Assembly (NCBI GenBank): GCA_013368375.1 | Contig: JAACJP010000017.1 | Coordinates: forward strand, 434,001 to 498,000 | Reading direction: 5' to 3' | DNA: 64,000 bases | Source of the DNA: Tricholomella constricta | Lineage: Eukaryota > Basidiomycota > Agaricomycetes > Agaricales > Lyophyllaceae | Part shown: piece after piece, positions 46,387-56,151 of the stretch | Layout of the letters: each line of letters begins with the position of its first letter | Numbering within the stretch: the stretch's first letter is position 1 | Translations under genes and position numbers: made by a program | The notes under the pieces: generated by a model | Told to the model about the DNA's origin: nothing | Databases searched by the model: none | Seen by the model: the letters and a program-made list of their open reading frames with translations, nothing else

Positions 46387-46948
46387 AGTGGGTGGTTTTG
46401 GATTGAGACGTGGCGAAGTGTAAGTAGTCGTATCATCTCCGGCTCAGAGGATGGAGGATTCATTGTTAGTCTTTTTCAATTATGGCGTCTGTATATACCC
46501 ACCTATCCGTACTCTACAAAAATGCGCCGCCGAGTGTGCTCTGGGGCGTGCGAGCGGTGTTGTTGACGTTGTCTGTCGTTATGAGAAATTCCATGGCTGA
46601 AGGACGCCATAAAGGCGCCGCTTGCGGCGCTTATTTGCTTCTCACGCGAATGACAAATAACGCGTCGCGTCCACTGGAAGTTTGACGATGCAATTTCAAG
46701 TTGCCTCCGTTGTTTCGTTTTGCCTCCGTCATCCTTTAGCAACTTACTCAGAAATATATGTGGATAGGAGCAATAGGAGGAAATGAGAGGAATAAGAGAA
46801 ATAGGAGCAATAGGAGGGCTTTACTAATTGGGAACTGACCCACTTGAATTCCTGTATAAATTCAGCTCGTTTCTCCCCAAATCGCCATATCATCTGGAAC
46901 CCAAACCACATCACACACACTATAACTTGACCATACTCCTATAACACA
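46387..46948 (+). promoter_or_regulatory. duplicated promoter of copy C
   Basis: Same module as upstream of copies A and B: ACGCGT at 46660-46665, repeated AGGAGCAATAGGAGG blocks at 46767-46816, and a TATAAATTCAGCTCGTTTCTC box near 46855. From 46610 onward it mirrors the flank of copy A almost base for base. Confidence 0.65.
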
Positions 46949-47837
46949 ATGTCGACAGTCATCGTCGAACAGCGCCTTCCCGTCATCATCCAATTCATCT
47001 CCATCATCCCGGCCTACACTCAGTACATCGCGGTATGTCCTATAGTCTTTCCTAAGCGTTCTTATTCTGATATCAAATACCACAGAGCGTTACGGCTATT
47101 TTCATCTTCTGGCTATGCCCATCGCTAGCCCCTCAGATGCCTGTTCGTGAAATTCTCTCTAAACCCCGTCGCACCATTAGCATCCACTCACTCAAATCCA
47201 CTACATCTACCCTCGTAGATACTGCATCCGCCAATGACGGTGCCTCGAAAGCGTCGGGAGACTTGAACGGGGACTGTGAGTTATTCTCGCTCCTCTCTCC
47301 CTGCACAATCCTGACCACCGTGTTTCTGCAGTCAATAATTCCCCTACTAAATTCACCAACCCGTTCTCTAAGCTCTCGTCACCCATGAAAATGGGCAAGT
47401 CTCCTACTCTCTCCCTCCGCCCTTTTGCCCGCCGCATGTCCATGCCAGCGCGTCGTCTCTCAGAACACATCACCACCGCCCTCGCCAGTCCCTTCCAAAC
47501 TCCATATACCCCCGACCTCGAGGAGGCAGACTCCTATTTTGCCCCTCAAGGTCGTCTTCACGCTCACCACTGCATGTCCATGGTTGAGGTGAAGGAGACG
47601 GAGACGGAGGACTTGAAGGAAGCGGCGCTGGTCGAGGTCGAAGTCGTAAAGGTCGAGAGAGTCGACCGCATGGCAAGGGTGGAATGCTGGGTCGCGGAAC
47701 AGGCAGAGTGTGTCGTGGAGGCACCAATTGTGGCCCCTATGACACCATCTGCACCGCTCAAGGTTCCGAAAGGATGGAATTGCGTTACCAAGAAGGCGAA
47801 GAAGGTCCTTCTGCGTGGTCGTCGTCCGACCTTGTAG
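46949..47837 (+). CDS. unrecognised three-exon family, copy C
   Basis: Exons 46949-47032, 47086-47275 and 47332-47837 give 259 residues. Plan and sequence match copies A and B on the opposite strand 27 kb away: hydrophobic N-terminus (LPVIIQFISIIPAYTQYIA), ILSKPRRTISIHSL, RRMSMPARRLSEHITTALAS, an acidic Val/Glu region and a basic end with RGRRPTL. Copy C is the most diverged of the three in exon 3 (HHCMSMVEVKETETEDLKE). The inverted, distant location next to the transposon-rich block suggests a separate duplication that carried the promoter with it. Function is unknown. Confidence 0.82.
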
Positions 47838-48423
47838 AGTGTGCAATGCCGCAGTTTCCAAGGATCTTGTCTCGGTATGTAAAGTTCCCTTTTTGTGTTT
47901 GCGGGTCTGATTCTGACCGCGTTGTGCAGATAACAGAAATCATACTAATGGACAATTTCTTGCATCATATCATCATTACCGGACATTCATTGATACCAAA
48001 CGCATGTATCAGACATGGACATTTGTATTGTATTTTTTCTGTATCATAACTAAAAGAAAAAACAAGGATAAAATTTGACATACCACACACCGATAGCCCA
48101 CCACAGCACAAATTCAACCCAAATATATTGACTGATGAGGAGCGAGAATGGCTGTGGCTACGAAACGTAGAGGACGGAAAGAGAGAACAAACGAAAAAAG
48201 GGCTCAGCGGCGGGCGGGCGAGCGATAAGACGAGTTAATGTAGGATGTTATTAGGGGATGTCCGGATGGGCGAAGGCGAGCGAGGAGCTGCGAGCCGGCG
48301 CGAGCCAAGAGGATCCTGAATGCAATCAAGTGGACAGTCAACAGCACGAAACGTGAAGAGGGCGACGAGAGAGCAAGCTAAGAGTCGATCAATGTATAAA
48401 CCCGAAGATACTGTTATTGTTCA

Positions 48424-48448
48424 GGTTGGAGATATTCTATCTCCAACC
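48424..48448. repeat. inverted repeat, 11 bp arms, 3 nt loop
   Basis: GGTTGGAGATA (48424-48434) and TATCTCCAACC (48438-48448) are perfect reverse complements. Confidence 0.9.
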
Positions 48449-48862
48449 CAGGCTTATATACTACATCGCCGAGCCAGTGACTAAGGCGGTATGTAAAGGC
48501 GCTGACTACTGATGAGTAACAATTGTCCAGCTGACTGATAGGAATCTAAGTAGTGGTGTCGGTGTGGGAGTAATGGCTACGAAAGGGGCGTAAGAACAGT
48601 ATGGCGGTCAGCAAGTATGTCTAAGGCGGGGGCCATGGGGGCCGATGACAGAGAACAAGAAACTAAGCGATAATAGGAGTGGGCACATGCTGCATCCCCT
48701 TACAGATGTGAGCTAAAGTAATATACTGATTAGAAATAGAAAAAGGAACGGCGAAGCCGAGGGAGGCGTATGATTAAAAGATTTGACGAAGTCAAATTAA
48801 GAATTGACGAGTATGAGTGCGGGGCACGAGGTGGCGAAGCCAGGAGGAAGCTTACCGGGGGA

Positions 48863-48917
48863 CCAGTGATAGGCAAAAAGTAAACAGAGGAAACAGAAAC
48901 GGGCCTGTTATCACTGG
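48863..48917. repeat. inverted repeat, 9 bp arms
   Basis: CCAGTGATA (48863-48871) and TATCACTGG (48909-48917) are perfect reverse complements around 37 nt. Confidence 0.8.
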
Positions 48918-48972
48918 AGACCCGGAAAGAAAGTGAGCTGGAGCGCAGCTAACAGAAGACACGAAGTGCATA

Positions 48973-49028
48973 CCTGGGCTGGGATGTCGAAGACTGAAGA
49001 AAAGAGAGGCGGAGCCTCCCAGCCCAGG
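48973..49028. repeat. inverted repeat, 12 bp arms
   Basis: CCTGGGCTGGGA (48973-48984) and TCCCAGCCCAGG (49017-49028) are perfect reverse complements around 32 nt. Confidence 0.85.
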
Positions 49029-49784
49029 ATATATCTGCGCAGGCCCGATCACCCTGAAAAACTTCCTCGCACGACGCATCTGCTAAATGATAGCGCGGCG
49101 CGGAGGTTCAGAGAGGAGCGGGACTGAATGGAAATGGGGGTTCGTACTCAGCGCGCGTGATCCAAGTGATCCGCCCCGAGGACAAGACACTGAGACACGT
49201 GGGAGGAGTCTGGAAGCGGGCGCAGAGGCCTGCAAAATTACTCCTTACCCCTGGAACCCGTAGTCACGACGACCTCTGCATGAGCTGCTTCAGAGGTGGG
49301 CAGTGGCAGAGGGAGCAGGGTCCGAGAGTCGGTGGGCACGGACGAGGGATAGTGGGTACCGGAGGTCCACCGAAACGGGCCCCCCCATATATATTGACTG
49401 ATGAGCGAGAATGGCTAATGACGAAAGGTAGAAGTGTTGCTGATGGGGTGGACGGGGGTGCGAAGGGATGAAAAGCGAGGAGTGATGGCCTAGAACTAGA
49501 ATTATAGACAAGTAAAAGATCCTCAGTGTCGTGATAGTGAAAGAGTGACAACTATATTGTATACCTAGAATTATAGACAAGTAAAAGCTACAAGTCCATA
49601 AGTAAGAGTAGAGTAAATAAGTGACTGAACAGATACTCACATCCTCAGTGTCTTGATAGTGAAAGATAGTGAAAGGGCCAGCACATTGTGCACAGCGGAA
49701 AGGCTATTAGCTTACCTAGAGTGTTTAGCTTGTAGCTAAGGTTGAGGCTGTGAGTGATACTAGATACTAGAGGAATGTAATTCC

Positions 49785-50281
49785 TGTTAGGGCGACCTCA
49801 GCGCAGAGCTTAGTCGTGCTGGCAGAGGGGAATCCAATGTTATATTATGTACGATTAGAGAGAACGTAAGTAGACCTACCTGGCAGAGGGGAATCCAATG
49901 AGAATAGAGTAAAGGATTCCCCCATGTCAGGAGGATGACTATATACGAGTAACTACTTGAGGGCCGGCTCTCTGGGGTGTATGGTACGTAAATGATAACG
50001 GATGGGCAGCGGCGCGTGTATGTACACGTTCCCGACGCTGTCCGATCCTCGTGGCTCAGGGTGCAGGCGCACGAGGTCGGGTGACCGACGTCGGGATGTC
50101 GGGAATCGGGATCGGGCGCGCGCTGGAAGGGGAAGTAACGACAGGAAGTTATAAGTATGTACACCGATGCTTGGGGCGGAGCGTCGGGGTCGGGATCGCG
50201 ATCATCTGGGGAGCGGTCGGTCACGTGCTCGTCCGAGGAATCGGATGGTCACGTGATCACCAAACAGGTGTTCCCCTAACA
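49785..50281 (-). repeat. 3' LTR of Gypsy copy 1
   Basis: 497 bp direct repeat of 55655-56151, with TG...CA type ends (TGTTAGGG and CCCCTAACA). Confidence 0.95.
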
Positions 50282-50295
50282 TCACCCCCCCTTTT
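50282..50295 (-). other. polypurine tract
   Basis: On the minus strand AAAAGGGGGGGTGA abuts the 3' LTR and would prime plus-strand DNA synthesis. The final TGA is also the stop codon of pol. Confidence 0.85.
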
Positions 50296-53200
50296 GAATC
50301 GCAACGACTCGGTGCGGGGTGACGGTGGCGAAGATGGCGGGGGATAGAGTGAAGATGCCACGAATGTGGCGTGGGGCGTCGGGGTTGTCGTGGTGAAATT
50401 TGCGTACCAGATCGGGGGCGGCGACATTTTCGCGAGGTTCCCAAGAAGCTTCTTCGTAACCATAGCCCTTCCACAGGACCTTGTACTGTAGTTTTTTGCG
50501 GAAGGTTCGGCTATCGAGGATCTTTTCAACTTCGTAATGGGGTTCGTCGTCGATTATGTCGGGGGGCGGAGGGGGATCGGATCGACGACCTTCGATCGGA
50601 TCAGCAATGGCGGGGATGAGCTTCACGACGTGGAAGACTGGGTGGATGCGCTTCATGGACTGAGGCAGCAGGAGGCGGTATGCCAGCGGGCCGACTCGCC
50701 TTTGCACGACGAAAGGGCCAAGGTAGCGATGCGACAACTTCTTAGACGGTCGGGTCGTAGAAATGTCGGTCGCGTCCAAGTATACCTTGTCGCCAGGCTG
50801 GTAGTCGGGCGTTGGGGCGTGCCGCTGGTTGTAATACCGCTCCATGTCGTCTTTGGCCTTTGAAAGCGCTGCCTTGGCTTCCTCCTGTGCTTCCTTCATG
50901 CGCTCCACGAACTCGTCTGCTGACTCGTTCTTGGAAGCGCCCCGACGCGGCTCAAAGCCCATGCGCGGATGCCGACCAGTGTCAAGCAGGAAGGGGGTCT
51001 GCTGCGTCGCCGAATGTACATGGTTGTTGTAACTGAATTCGGCGTCGGGCAGGAGGTCCTCCCAATCGTTCTGGCGCTCATTGCAGAAGACTCGCAAGAA
51101 CTGTTCCAGTTCCTGGTTGACACGCTCTGTCTGTCCGTCGGTCTGTGGGTGGTACGCCGTCGAGGCCGACAGCTTGATACCCAGGAGTCTGTACAGTTCG
51201 CGCGTGAACTCGGCGACGAACTGTGGACCTCGATCGGAGACGAATGCGTCGGGGAGACCGTGCAGCTTCCAGACGTGGCGACGGTAGAGGTTCGCAGCTC
51301 CCAGGGCCGAACAAGTCGTGTGCGACGCGATGAAGTGCGCGCGCTTTCCAACTGAATCCACGACATTCATGATCGCGTCGTGGCCGTTGGACTCTGGAAG
51401 TTCGGTGATGAAGTCGACCGATACGACATTCCATCGGCCTTCGGGGATGGGAAGCGGCTGCAGCTGTCCGACGGGGAGTTGGCGGCGAGGTTTCGTGCGC
51501 AGACACATGTCACAGGTGCTGGTGTACGAACCGATGAAGCGCGACATCTGGGGCCACCAGTAGTTGCGCGACACCAGTTCGAGCGTCTTCCAGCGACCGG
51601 GGTGACCGGCGACCTTGGAGTCGTGGTGCTGCTCCACAATGCGTCGGCGAAGGTCTGGGACGTTCGGGACATAGATCCGTCCACGGAACGTGAGCAGACC
51701 GCCTTCCTCTCCCCACTCGCCAAAGCGAAGGGAGCGGCCGGCGATCTTGGATGCTTTGACCAGTTGCGCCGCTTTCGCGACCGCATCCTCCTGAGCCCCA
51801 TCGCGATTGCCCTTGCGGATCGCTTTCAGCACATCATCCTCCTCTCCGACCAGTGCAAGGCCTTCAGTTGCACGAACGGCGAAGAATTCTGGTTTGAGCA
51901 GCACGATGTTGGCGTTGTCGGCGCTTCCGTCGCCATGGTCGGGGCGACGCGATAACGCGTCGGGTTTGCCCATGCTACGGCCAGGACGGTGGTGGAGGGC
52001 GAAGTCGAAGTTAGTGAGGTAAAGCGACCATCGGGCTTGACGCCGATTGAGTTTCTTCGCGGTGAGGAAGTACTCGAGGTTCTTGTGGTCGGTCCAGATC
52101 TCCACCTTGTGCTTTGCGCCTTCTACGAAGTGTCGCCATTCCTCCAGAGACCGGATGATCGCCAGCATCTCTTTGTCATGGATCTCGTAGTTCCGCTCGA
52201 CGGCGTTCAAGCTCTTCGAGTAGAACGCGACCGGGTGCCACTTGCCATCGGACGGCGACTCTTGCGACAGGACTGCGCCCGTTGCGAAGTCGGACGAGTC
52301 GGCTTCGATGCGGTACGGTCGATCGTCGTCGGGGAACATGAGGACTGGCCCCGATGTGATCGCAGACTTCAGAAGGGCAAAGGCCGACTGCTCCGACTCT
52401 CCCCATCGCCAGGCGACGTCCTTGCCTGTCAGATCGAACAGGGGTCGGGCGTGGTGCGAGAAGTCCTGGATGAACCGTCGGTAGAAATTGGTGAAGCCTA
52501 GGAACGCTTGCACCTCCTTCTTGTTCTTCGGCGCCGGCCATTCCAACACTCCAGCGACTTTAACCGGATCCATTTCCGCTTGCCCTTGCGAGATGATCAG
52601 CCCGAGATACTCGATCTTAGTCTGCTCAAATTCGCATTTCTCGGGCTTTAAGAACAGCTGATGTTCGCGGAGTCGGTCCAGTACCAGTCGCGTGACCCGA
52701 TGGTGTTCCTCTAGCGTCTTTGTATAAATCAAGATGTCATCGAGGTACACGCAAACAACACCTTCAGCGATCAGATCGCGGAAGATATCATTCATCATGG
52801 TCTGAAATGTGGCGGGGCTGTTCGTGAGGCCGAAGAACATGACGAGCGGCTCGAAGAGGCCGCGATTCGTCCGAAACGCTGCCTTCCACTCGTCGCCTTC
52901 CTTGATCCGCACGTTGTTGTACCCCCATCGGACGTCCAACTTGGTGAAGTACCGCGCGCCGCGAAGGTTATTCACCAGTTCGCTAATGAGGGGCAGCGGG
53001 TATCGGTTCTTCACCGTGAGCGCATTGAGCGTCCGATAGTCCTGAACCAGTCGGAGCGACCCGTCCTTCTTCTTGATGAAGAAGACCGGCGACGCCATGG
53101 GCGACTTGGACGGTCGGATGCGACCTGTCTCGAGGTTCTCCTTGAGGAACACGTCGAGTTCGACCTGTTCTGCCGGTGAGAGCGGGTAGACCTTCGTGCC

Positions 53201-54315
53201 CGTCGGCGACGCGCCCGGCTCCAGTTCGATGGCATGGTCCCATTGCTTGCGCTCTGGAAGCTCATCGAATGCGACTTTGGAGAAGACATCTTCAAAGTCG
53301 TGGAGGTGGGTCGGTACTGCGTCGCGGAAAGTTCTGGGCACGGAGTTAGCAGCGTGCGCTTCCGCAAGTCGCTGCGATGTCGTTTGGCTGGCCCGAATAT
53401 GTTCGGCGGTCGGAGTCGGATGGATCGCGGTCGCGAAGATGCGATCGCCACTCAGGAAGGTTTCCACCAGGAAGTCGTCAGACTCTGGGTCAGGTTCCTC
53501 CAGGACCGGGGTGTAGGGGAGGAACTCCTCCTCATCAGAGTCGTCCTCAACATACGGGTTGGTCGGGGCTCGCAGGTCGGGCTCAGTCATCGGTATACCG
53601 TCGGCTCGACAGGCGCGGATCGCTGCGCGCACTTTGGTGCGTGCGCGCCGATCGGCTTTGACCTCGTCCTTGCAGGTGCCGCACTGCGTCGGACAGCGAC
53701 TCATCTTCACCTCCTTGGTCTCCCAGTCGATCTCGGGGTTATGGTTTTTAAGCCAGTTGAACCCGAGGATCATGTCTTGCTTGCCTAACTGGGTGACCCC
53801 GAAGACGGCTCGTTCGGTATGACCGTTGTATCGCAAGACAGCTTCTACGATGCAAGAGACCGAACCGCCTTCGTTGAGAGTGCCGTCCACATTGTAAACC
53901 GGGGATGGCCGACTAAGCACCTTGGTTGTGAGCTTGTGTTTCTCGACGAAAGCAACATTGAGAAAACTGCCAGTCGCTCCGCTGTCCACTAGGGCAGTGA
54001 CGGCATGCGACTCCTGGGTGTCGGTGGTCTCCAGTTCGACGTTGAGCCACAGGGATCTGGGGCAGGGGGAGGCAGCGGCGATGAAGCGACTAGGGAGTCG
54101 CTTTTCCCAGCGGGGTAGGCCACGACGCGACGGGGCGATCGGCTTTGCGACTGCGATTGGTGTCGTCGGGTCGGAGGGGTTTTGTACGTCTTTGTCGGTC
54201 GGTTCACTCGTCGGAATAGCAGCAATATTAGGTGTATTGGCGTATTCTACGGATAAAGGAGCGAACCGATTACGACTAGACAACGGGGGCGTACGTTCCA
54301 CCCGTTGTGTAATTA
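50282..54315 (-). CDS. Gypsy Pol polyprotein (protease, RT, RNase H, integrase, chromodomain)
   Basis: The frame is open for about 1340 codons. In order: aspartic protease (LVDSGATGSF, Asp near residue 106), reverse transcriptase with YLDD near residue 519, RNase H (RIEADSSDFATGAVLSQ), then an integrase HHCC finger (HHDSKVAGHPGRW and CDMC). The DDE core has VDFITELPES and FVSDRGPQF, and a chromodomain lies in the last 90 residues (VLWKGYGYEEASWEP). The chromodomain places it among chromoviruses, whose integrase is steered to marked chromatin. No ATG begins the frame: the first codon usually called, at 54301, is GTG. It is in the -1 frame of gag, so it is most likely made as Gag-Pol by frameshifting at 54316-54322. 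Confidence 0.93.
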
Positions 54316-55527
54316 AAAACCCTCCTCGGCGTCGGAGGCGGTCGCGTCGGCCGACGATGGAGTCGGGTCGGCGGGGACTGCGTCCTTGCGAGCTAGACGT
54401 TCCATGATAAGCGCCTCCAGCTCATCATCGAGCATGTGGCGCACGTCCCAGCGCAAAGGGCAGTCACGAGAGTAGTGACCCTTTTTCTTGCACCGAAAAC
54501 AGTGGTTGTCGGCAGGCGCGACTCGATCGCGCATCCGATCTACGTCCATTGGGATGCCCTGGGGGATCGGCCTGGGGGCTGGTGCGGCAGGAGCGCGGGG
54601 GGCGGGGGGAGCGGGAGCGGGAGCGGGAGCGGGGGCAGTAGCGAACGCCCATCGTGCAGCTGCGGTGGTGGGCGGGCGGCTGTCGGGCGCCTTTGTCGGG
54701 ACCATCCGACGGTGGAAGTCGTCCTCCGACCTCATGATGAAGTCTTGAGAACGAGCGATCCTCAGCCACTCCTCAATCTTCTCATCGTGCGGGCGACCCG
54801 TGGTGATGCTTCCGAGTCGCCTCGAGAGCTTCGGGTCCATTCCCCGACGGAATTTGAGGACCAGGTGACGCCCATCTGGGTAGCCCGCCTTGACCCACAG
54901 GGATCGGAACGAGTCGATGTACTCGTCGATCGATCGACCGTTCTGGAAGTACGCCGTCGACTCCAGGATGAGCGCGGCATCGGCGACCTCGTCGAAGAGG
55001 AAGAACTCGCCACGGAAGGTGTCTTCGAAGTCCTTCCAGGCGGGAAAGACGTCCTTGGCGGTTCCGAACTGGAACACCCGACTGACGAAGTCGGCGGCTC
55101 GCCCGTGCTGCATGTACGACAGCACCCATACTATTCGGGCGTGGTCGTCGGCGAAACTTCCCCCGCACAAGGAGAAGTAGAGCTTGCAGGCGTTCAAGAA
55201 CGCGCGACCGCCCGATCGGGCGCCGTCGTAAATGGGAGGGGGCGACGGTCGGAGGTGGTGCGATCCCGATCGCGGAGAGCCTGGCAGCGGGGTGGTCGTC
55301 TCAGGCGGCGGGGGGGTCGTGTCTGCTTCGGGAGCAGCGGGGGTGGGATTGGGGGGTGTCCCCGACATGAATTTTTCGAAAAGAGCGGAGAGGCGGTCCA
55401 TAGAGGCCGAGTTGGAGGTATTGGAGGCAGAGAGAGCCGAAATTGTGGCTTCCATATTTGCCAACCGCTCCTCCGTCGTGAGGAAGGGAGAGAACGGTCG
55501 CTGCGACATGTCACCAAATTCGGACAT
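54313..55527 (-). CDS. Gypsy Gag protein
   Basis: 404 residues beginning MSEFGDMSQRPFSPF. An N-terminal coiled coil (ERLANMEATISALSAS) and a Pro/Thr linker precede the capsid-like core (ACKLYFSLCGGSFADDHARI, then EYIDSFRSLWVKAGY), typical of retrotransposon gag. An Ala-Pro run comes from a GGGAGC microsatellite. A CCHC zinc knuckle, CFRCKKKGHYSRDC, lies near residues 343-356 and binds RNA. The frame ends TTT-TAA directly after a slippery heptamer. Gag packages the element RNA into virus-like particles. Confidence 0.92.
   Translation of the reverse strand: MSEFGDMSQRPFSPFLTTEERLANMEATISALSASNTSNSASMDRLSALFEKFMSGTPPNPTPAAPEADTTPPPPETTTPLPGSPRSGSHHLRPSPPPIYDGARSGGRAFLNACKLYFSLCGGSFADDHARIVWVLSYMQHGRAADFVSRVFQFGTAKDVFPAWKDFEDTFRGEFFLFDEVADAALILESTAYFQNGRSIDEYIDSFRSLWVKAGYPDGRHLVLKFRRGMDPKLSRRLGSITTGRPHDEKIEEWLRIARSQDFIMRSEDDFHRRMVPTKAPDSRPPTTAAARWAFATAPAPAPAPAPPAPRAPAAPAPRPIPQGIPMDVDRMRDRVAPADNHCFRCKKKGHYSRDCPLRWDVRHMLDDELEALIMERLARKDAVPADPTPSSADATASDAEEGF
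54316..54322 (-). promoter_or_regulatory. candidate -1 ribosomal frameshift site
   Basis: G GGT TTT in the gag frame fits X XXY YYZ and is followed at once by the TAA gag stop. Slipping back one base reads GGG TTT TTA ATT and enters pol without a stop. Confidence 0.7.
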
Positions 55528-55640
55528 CTCGAAACGGGACTGGACGGGCGATCGGGGCGAGCGCGCGTTGGACGGTCGCGTGTAGCAGACGCGTGTTTCG
55601 GCGCGGAAGCGGATCGGTCGGCTTCGTCGGGTTTCTAGAG

Positions 55641-55652
55641 TTACTCTATTCT
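55641..55652 (-). other. primer binding site, self-priming type
   Basis: Two nt inside the 5' LTR, the minus strand reads AGAATAGAGTAA. It does not begin TGG as a tRNA-primed site would. It is complementary over 12 nt to TTACTCTATTCT in the LTR (55782-55771), at the expected transcript start. Confidence 0.7.
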
Positions 55653-55654
55653 GC

Positions 55655-56151
55655 TGTTAGGGCGACCTCAGCGCAGAGCTTAGTCGTGCTGGCAGAGGGG
55701 AATCCAATGTTATATTATGTACGATTAGAGAGAACGTAAGTAGACCTACCTGGCAGAGGGGAATCCAATGAGAATAGAGTAAAGGATTCCCCCATGTCAG
55801 GAGGATGACTATATACGAGTAACTACTTGAGGGCCGGCTCTCTGGGGTGTATGGTACGTAAATGATAACGGATGGGCAGCGGCGCGTGTATGTACACGTT
55901 CCCGACGCTGTCCGATCCTCGTGGCTCAGGGTGCAGGCGCACGAGGTCGGGTGACCGACGTCGGGATGTCGGGAATCGGGATCGGGCGCGCGCTGGAAGG
56001 GGAAGTAACGACAGGAAGTTATAAGTATGTACACCGATGCTTGGGGCGGAGCGTCGGGGTCGGGATCGCGATCATCTGGGGAGCGGTTGGTCACGTGCTC
56101 GTCCGAGGAATCGGATGGTCACGTGATCACCAAACAGGTGTTCCCCTAACA
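55655..56151 (-). repeat. 5' LTR of Gypsy copy 1
   Basis: 497 bp, matching 49785-50281 except at one base seen. It contains the element promoter: TATATAG at 55815-55809 on the minus strand. Confidence 0.95.
55771..55815 (-). promoter_or_regulatory. LTR core promoter and predicted transcript start
   Basis: TATATAG begins 33 nt before TTACTCTATTCT on the minus strand, the usual TATA-to-start distance. This puts the RNA 5' end on the stretch that pairs with the PBS. Confidence 0.6.

Larger units (their letters stand above)
47838..49784. other. decayed repeat-rich DNA left of the Gypsy element
   Basis: No gene is supportable. Two related segments, GACTGATGAG followed by GCGAGAATGGCT, occur near 48130 and 49396. 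Two copies of AGAATTATAGACAAGTAAAAG lie at about 49498 and 49567, and CCTCAGTGTC followed by GATAGTGAAAG occurs twice. Part of the right end is probably the rest of the Copia 3' LTR, split by the Gypsy insertion. Three inverted repeats are listed separately. Confidence 0.5.
49785..56151 (-). mobile_element. intact Ty3/Gypsy chromovirus (copy 1), 6367 bp
   Basis: Complete LTR retrotransposon transcribed from the minus strand. It has 497 bp LTRs with TGTTAG...CTAACA ends and a 5 bp target duplication ATTCC at 49780-49784 and 56152-56156. The LTRs differ at only one position I can find (C at 50218, T at 56088). Gag and Pol frames are both open, and a PBS-like site and polypurine tract are present. 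It inserted into the 3' LTR of the Copia relic at 56152-57840. Near-identical LTRs mean a recent insertion, and the element may still be able to move. Confidence 0.95.

Noticed and set aside
49787..50224. 145-codon frame in the LTRs
   Set aside because: Found in both LTRs, without an independent promoter or domain, and crosses the TATA and R regions.
50371..55638. Long plus-strand frames opposite gag and pol
   Set aside because: Antisense shadows in GC-rich coding DNA with no motifs.
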